NCBI GenBank assembly: GCA_001281695.1
Contig: LJIE01000001.1
Coordinates: 1,378,586-1,442,585, forward strand
From: a bacterium 336/3
Lineage (GTDB): Bacteria > Bacteroidota > Bacteroidia > Cytophagales > Thermonemataceae
Reading direction: 5' to 3'
DNA: 64,000 nucleotides
Every line of letters begins with the position of its first letter. Position 1 is the first letter of the stretch. A program made the position numbers and the translations under genes. The notes under the pieces are model-generated. The model searched no databases and was not told where the DNA came from. It saw only the letters and a program-made list of their open reading frames with translations. Below are positions 61,813 through 64,000 of the stretch, in pieces.

Positions 61813-62961
61813 TTAACTTTGTTTTTTCTCTTTCTCTTTTTCTTCAGGCTTAGGTTCGTTTTTCTTTTCCTGCCCTCTGATTTTGGCACTTTTTTCTACA
61901 CCGCTTACTATTTCGATATTGATACCATCCGAAATACCTGTTTTTACTATTTTCTTAGTAAATACTTGAGGCTCTTTTTCTATATATACGTAAGCAGTAT
62001 CACCTTTAAATTCTACCCAGCTTTCTTTCAAGGCTAAAATATTTTCTTTTTTCTCCAGCACAATATCAGCATTGGCACTATAACCAGCTCTTAAATAATC
62101 ACCTTCTTTTAAAAGAATTTTAGCTCTAATATTAAATTTGATAGCTCCTTCTTCATTTACGCCTTTAGGTGAGATATATTCTAATTCAGCTTTAAAAGTT
62201 TTGCCTTCTACAGCACCTACTTGCAAATCTAAAACCATTCCTTCTTTAAGCTTTCCTACTTCTGATTCGTCAATTTTACCTTCAAAAACAAGACTGTTCA
62301 TATCAGCAATAGCAGCAATGGTTGTACCTTCATTGAAATTACTTCTTTCAATAACAGAACTACCCACTTTTACAGGTACATCCAAAATAATACCATCTAC
62401 AGTAGAATAGACATCATTAGAAACACCTCCTGAGCGTTGTACAGCTCCTTGCTGGGTAAGTCCTAAGTTTCTTTGAGCAGCATTCAAGGCTTCTTTACGA
62501 ACATTTAAGTCTGTTTCGAAGCGTACAAATTCCTGATGAGAAATTACTTTCTGGTCATATAATTTTTTATTTCGTTCAAACTCTATCAACGAATTTTGAT
62601 AGTTGATGCGAGCAGTTTCCAAATTGTTTTGAGCTGTATTGAGCGTAAGCTGATCTCTATTTAAACCATCTAAATTGGGTACAAGTTTTACTTTGGCAAT
62701 CAATTGTCCTGCTTTTACAGGTTGCCCAGCTTCTACATACAGAGCCTCAATAACGCCTGAAACAGAGGGTTTTACTTGTACTTCTTTACGTGGTGTAATA
62801 GAGCCCGTGGCAACTGTTTTTTTGATAATAGTAGTACTAAAAGGTTTTTCTACAACATAAATTGTAGGGTTTTTCTTAGATTTTTGATAGAAATAATTGA
62901 TGAGCCAGCCAGAAATAGCTACAAATAAAACAGCTGACGCAATATACATTACCTTCTTCAT
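61813..62961 (-). CDS. Periplasmic adaptor of a MacA/HlyD-type efflux system
   Basis: 382 residues. An N-terminal membrane helix (SAVLFVAISGWLINYFYQ) anchors it; the lipoyl/barrel-sandwich motif VSGVIEALYVEAGQPVKAGQLIAKV (68-92) leads into a coiled-coil hairpin (~95-165) and returns to the second half (VDGIILDVPVKVGSSVIE), then a beta-barrel. The C-terminal tail is a Lys/Glu-rich run. It should bridge an inner-membrane pump and an outer-membrane TolC-like channel. It is 56 bp downstream of a MacB-like permease, so an export pair is likely. Confidence 0.88.
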   Translation of the reverse strand: MKKVMYIASAVLFVAISGWLINYFYQKSKKNPTIYVVEKPFSTTIIKKTVATGSITPRKEVQVKPSVSGVIEALYVEAGQPVKAGQLIAKVKLVPNLDGLNRDQLTLNTAQNNLETARINYQNSLIEFERNKKLYDQKVISHQEFVRFETDLNVRKEALNAAQRNLGLTQQGAVQRSGGVSNDVYSTVDGIILDVPVKVGSSVIERSNFNEGTTIAAIADMNSLVFEGKIDESEVGKLKEGMVLDLQVGAVEGKTFKAELEYISPKGVNEEGAIKFNIRAKILLKEGDYLRAGYSANADIVLEKKENILALKESWVEFKGDTAYVYIEKEPQVFTKKIVKTGISDGINIEIVSGVEKSAKIRGQEKKNEPKPEEKEKEKKQS

Positions 62962-63017
62962 GGTTGTAAATTTTATGCTTAAGTTAGAAAATGATATAAT
63001 CTTTAATTTTTACTTGA

Positions 63018-64000
63018 TTATTCTTCACTGAGAGCCACTACAGGTCTAACACTGGCTGCTCGTTTGGCAGGAATTAAACCTGCAAGTGTACCTGAAACAA
63101 CCAATGTAACAGTTGCAGCAATAGCTGCTTGTAAATCTACTTCTGGATTGCTGAAAAATGGTCCTTCTGCTCCAGTACTGTTGACAAGTTCCAAAACACC
63201 AATTCCCCCAATAAGTCCTACATAACCTGCTAAACTCGTAATGACGATAGATTCTTGTAATATAAGTGAGATAATGGACATAGGTGTTGCACCTAAAGCT
63301 TTTCGGATACCTATTTCTTTGGTTCTTTCTTTTACGACTATGAGCATAATGTTACTTACACCAACCACACCTGCTACAATTGTCAGGATACCGACAAACC
63401 AACTAAATGCTCCAATGATGAAAAACAAACCTTGTACTCTCTGAAATTCTTCTTCTACATTGGCAGAACCAAATGCTTTTACATCATCAGGATGGACATA
63501 ATGCCTTTTGGCTAATAAACTTTTTACTTTTGTTTCTATAATTTTTGCAGGAACGCCATCTTTGGGGGTAAGAGCAAAAAAATGTACTGTATTCAGCTGA
63601 TTGAAGGTATATTGTAATGTTGTACTAGGCAAGAAAATAGTCTCTGCTTCTTGTTGGGCATCATCTCCTTTAGCAACACCTTTAAAAACACCTACGACTT
63701 TAAACGAAACGCCTTTGACTTTAATATATTGCCCCATTGGATTTTCACCATCTTTGAATAACAATTCCTGAACACGTTTTCCAATCACACAAACTTTTCT
63801 TCTGTCTTTGATGTCCAAATCGTTGATAAAACGACCATCTGTGATAATAGTAGGTCTTACTTTGGTATAGTCAGGGTATTCGCCAAACACACTAAAAGAA
63901 GCACTTTTTGTATCTCGGTTCACTGTAAAAGAACCAAATAATTGGTTTCTGGGAGCTACCACGCCCATTTCAGGAATTTCATTTCGGATGGCAAAAACAT
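63018..64000 (-). CDS. MacB-like ABC transporter permease (start outside window)
   Basis: The frame is open through the right edge, so the N-terminus is missing; at least 327 codons are visible. The visible part has the MacB periplasmic domain (IRNEIPEMGVVAPRNQLFGSFTVNRDTKSASFSVFGEYPDY), then helix FFIIGAFSWFVGILTIVAGVVGVSNIML, the FtsX motif VKERTKEIGIRKALGATP and two C-terminal helices. It has no ATPase domain in view. The family couples ATP use to export of lipoproteins, peptides or macrolides. It sits upstream of a MacA-like adaptor. Confidence 0.88.
   Translation of the reverse strand, partial: VFAIRNEIPEMGVVAPRNQLFGSFTVNRDTKSASFSVFGEYPDYTKVRPTIITDGRFINDLDIKDRRKVCVIGKRVQELLFKDGENPMGQYIKVKGVSFKVVGVFKGVAKGDDAQQEAETIFLPSTTLQYTFNQLNTVHFFALTPKDGVPAKIIETKVKSLLAKRHYVHPDDVKAFGSANVEEEFQRVQGLFFIIGAFSWFVGILTIVAGVVGVSNIMLIVVKERTKEIGIRKALGATPMSIISLILQESIVITSLAGYVGLIGGIGVLELVNSTGAEGPFFSNPEVDLQAAIAATVTLVVSGTLAGLIPAKRAASVRPVVALSEE

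Overview
The window is AT-rich bacterial chromosome, almost certainly from the phylum Bacteroidota and most likely a Cytophagales-type gliding or marine/freshwater bacterium. The pointers are a PorP/SprF-family protein, Big_5 Ig-like lipoproteins, TPR proteins fused to a histidine kinase or to a SpoIIE phosphatase, a two-component pair with a LuxR-type regulator, a Bacteroidota-style ParC, almost no Shine-Dalgarno sites, and promoters of the TTG-(18-20 nt)-TAnnTTTG type. No rRNA, tRNA, CRISPR array, insertion sequence or prophage could be recognised. Assignments rest on reading translated sequence and motifs; no database search was run.

Layout. 1-8.2 kb: a tricorn-like S41 protease cut by the left edge, MetX, a small membrane protein, a hypothetical protein, RadA, and a FecCD-type permease translationally coupled to an outer-membrane barrel gene. 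8.4-16.5 kb: an ankyrin lipoprotein and an acyltransferase behind a promoter that carries a palindrome, topoisomerase IV subunit A, and a TPR histidine kinase overlapping its response regulator. 16.5-25.1 kb is the most unusual part: fourteen same-strand, tightly packed, mostly unrecognised genes. One is a convincing prokaryotic pentameric ligand-gated ion channel (pLGIC); the others include secreted proteins sharing a domain (one with a Tudor/Agenet-like module), three small paralogues plus a gene remnant, and a pair of larger paralogues, one truncated. 25.2-29.8 kb: TPR-OmpA protein, Fur-family regulator, ObgE, AcpH-like phosphodiesterase (TTG start) and a FucP-type sugar transporter.

29.8-32.8 kb is a small accessory island: an OLD-family ATPase/TOPRIM nuclease flanked by two imperfect copies of a ~54 bp dispersed repeat, followed by an Xre-type regulator, with strong terminators on both sides. 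32.8-43 kb: MsbA-like ABC exporter, a membrane protein that looks like a degenerate half of a membrane pyrophosphatase, an outer-membrane protein, a flavoprotein overlapping hisD, a phasin-like protein, a secreted C1 peptidase and a PorP/SprF-SPOR fusion. 43-49.4 kb: a very large secreted ankyrin-TPR-CHAT protein downstream of a TPR-SpoIIE phosphatase. 49.4-57.5 kb: Ig-like lipoprotein, hydrolase, MurE, FkbM methyltransferase, glycyl-tRNA synthetase and small proteins. 57.6-64 kb: an HTTM/vitamin-K-carboxylase-like protein, a GbsR regulator at the end of an operon of four tandem paralogous membrane proteins led by an SDR epimerase, and a MacA/MacB-like export pair cut by the right edge.

The best candidates for undescribed biology are the pLGIC-containing cluster (16.5-25.1 kb), the ankyrin-TPR-CHAT/SpoIIE pair, the pyrophosphatase-like half protein, the four-copy membrane-protein array and the repeat-flanked OLD nuclease.
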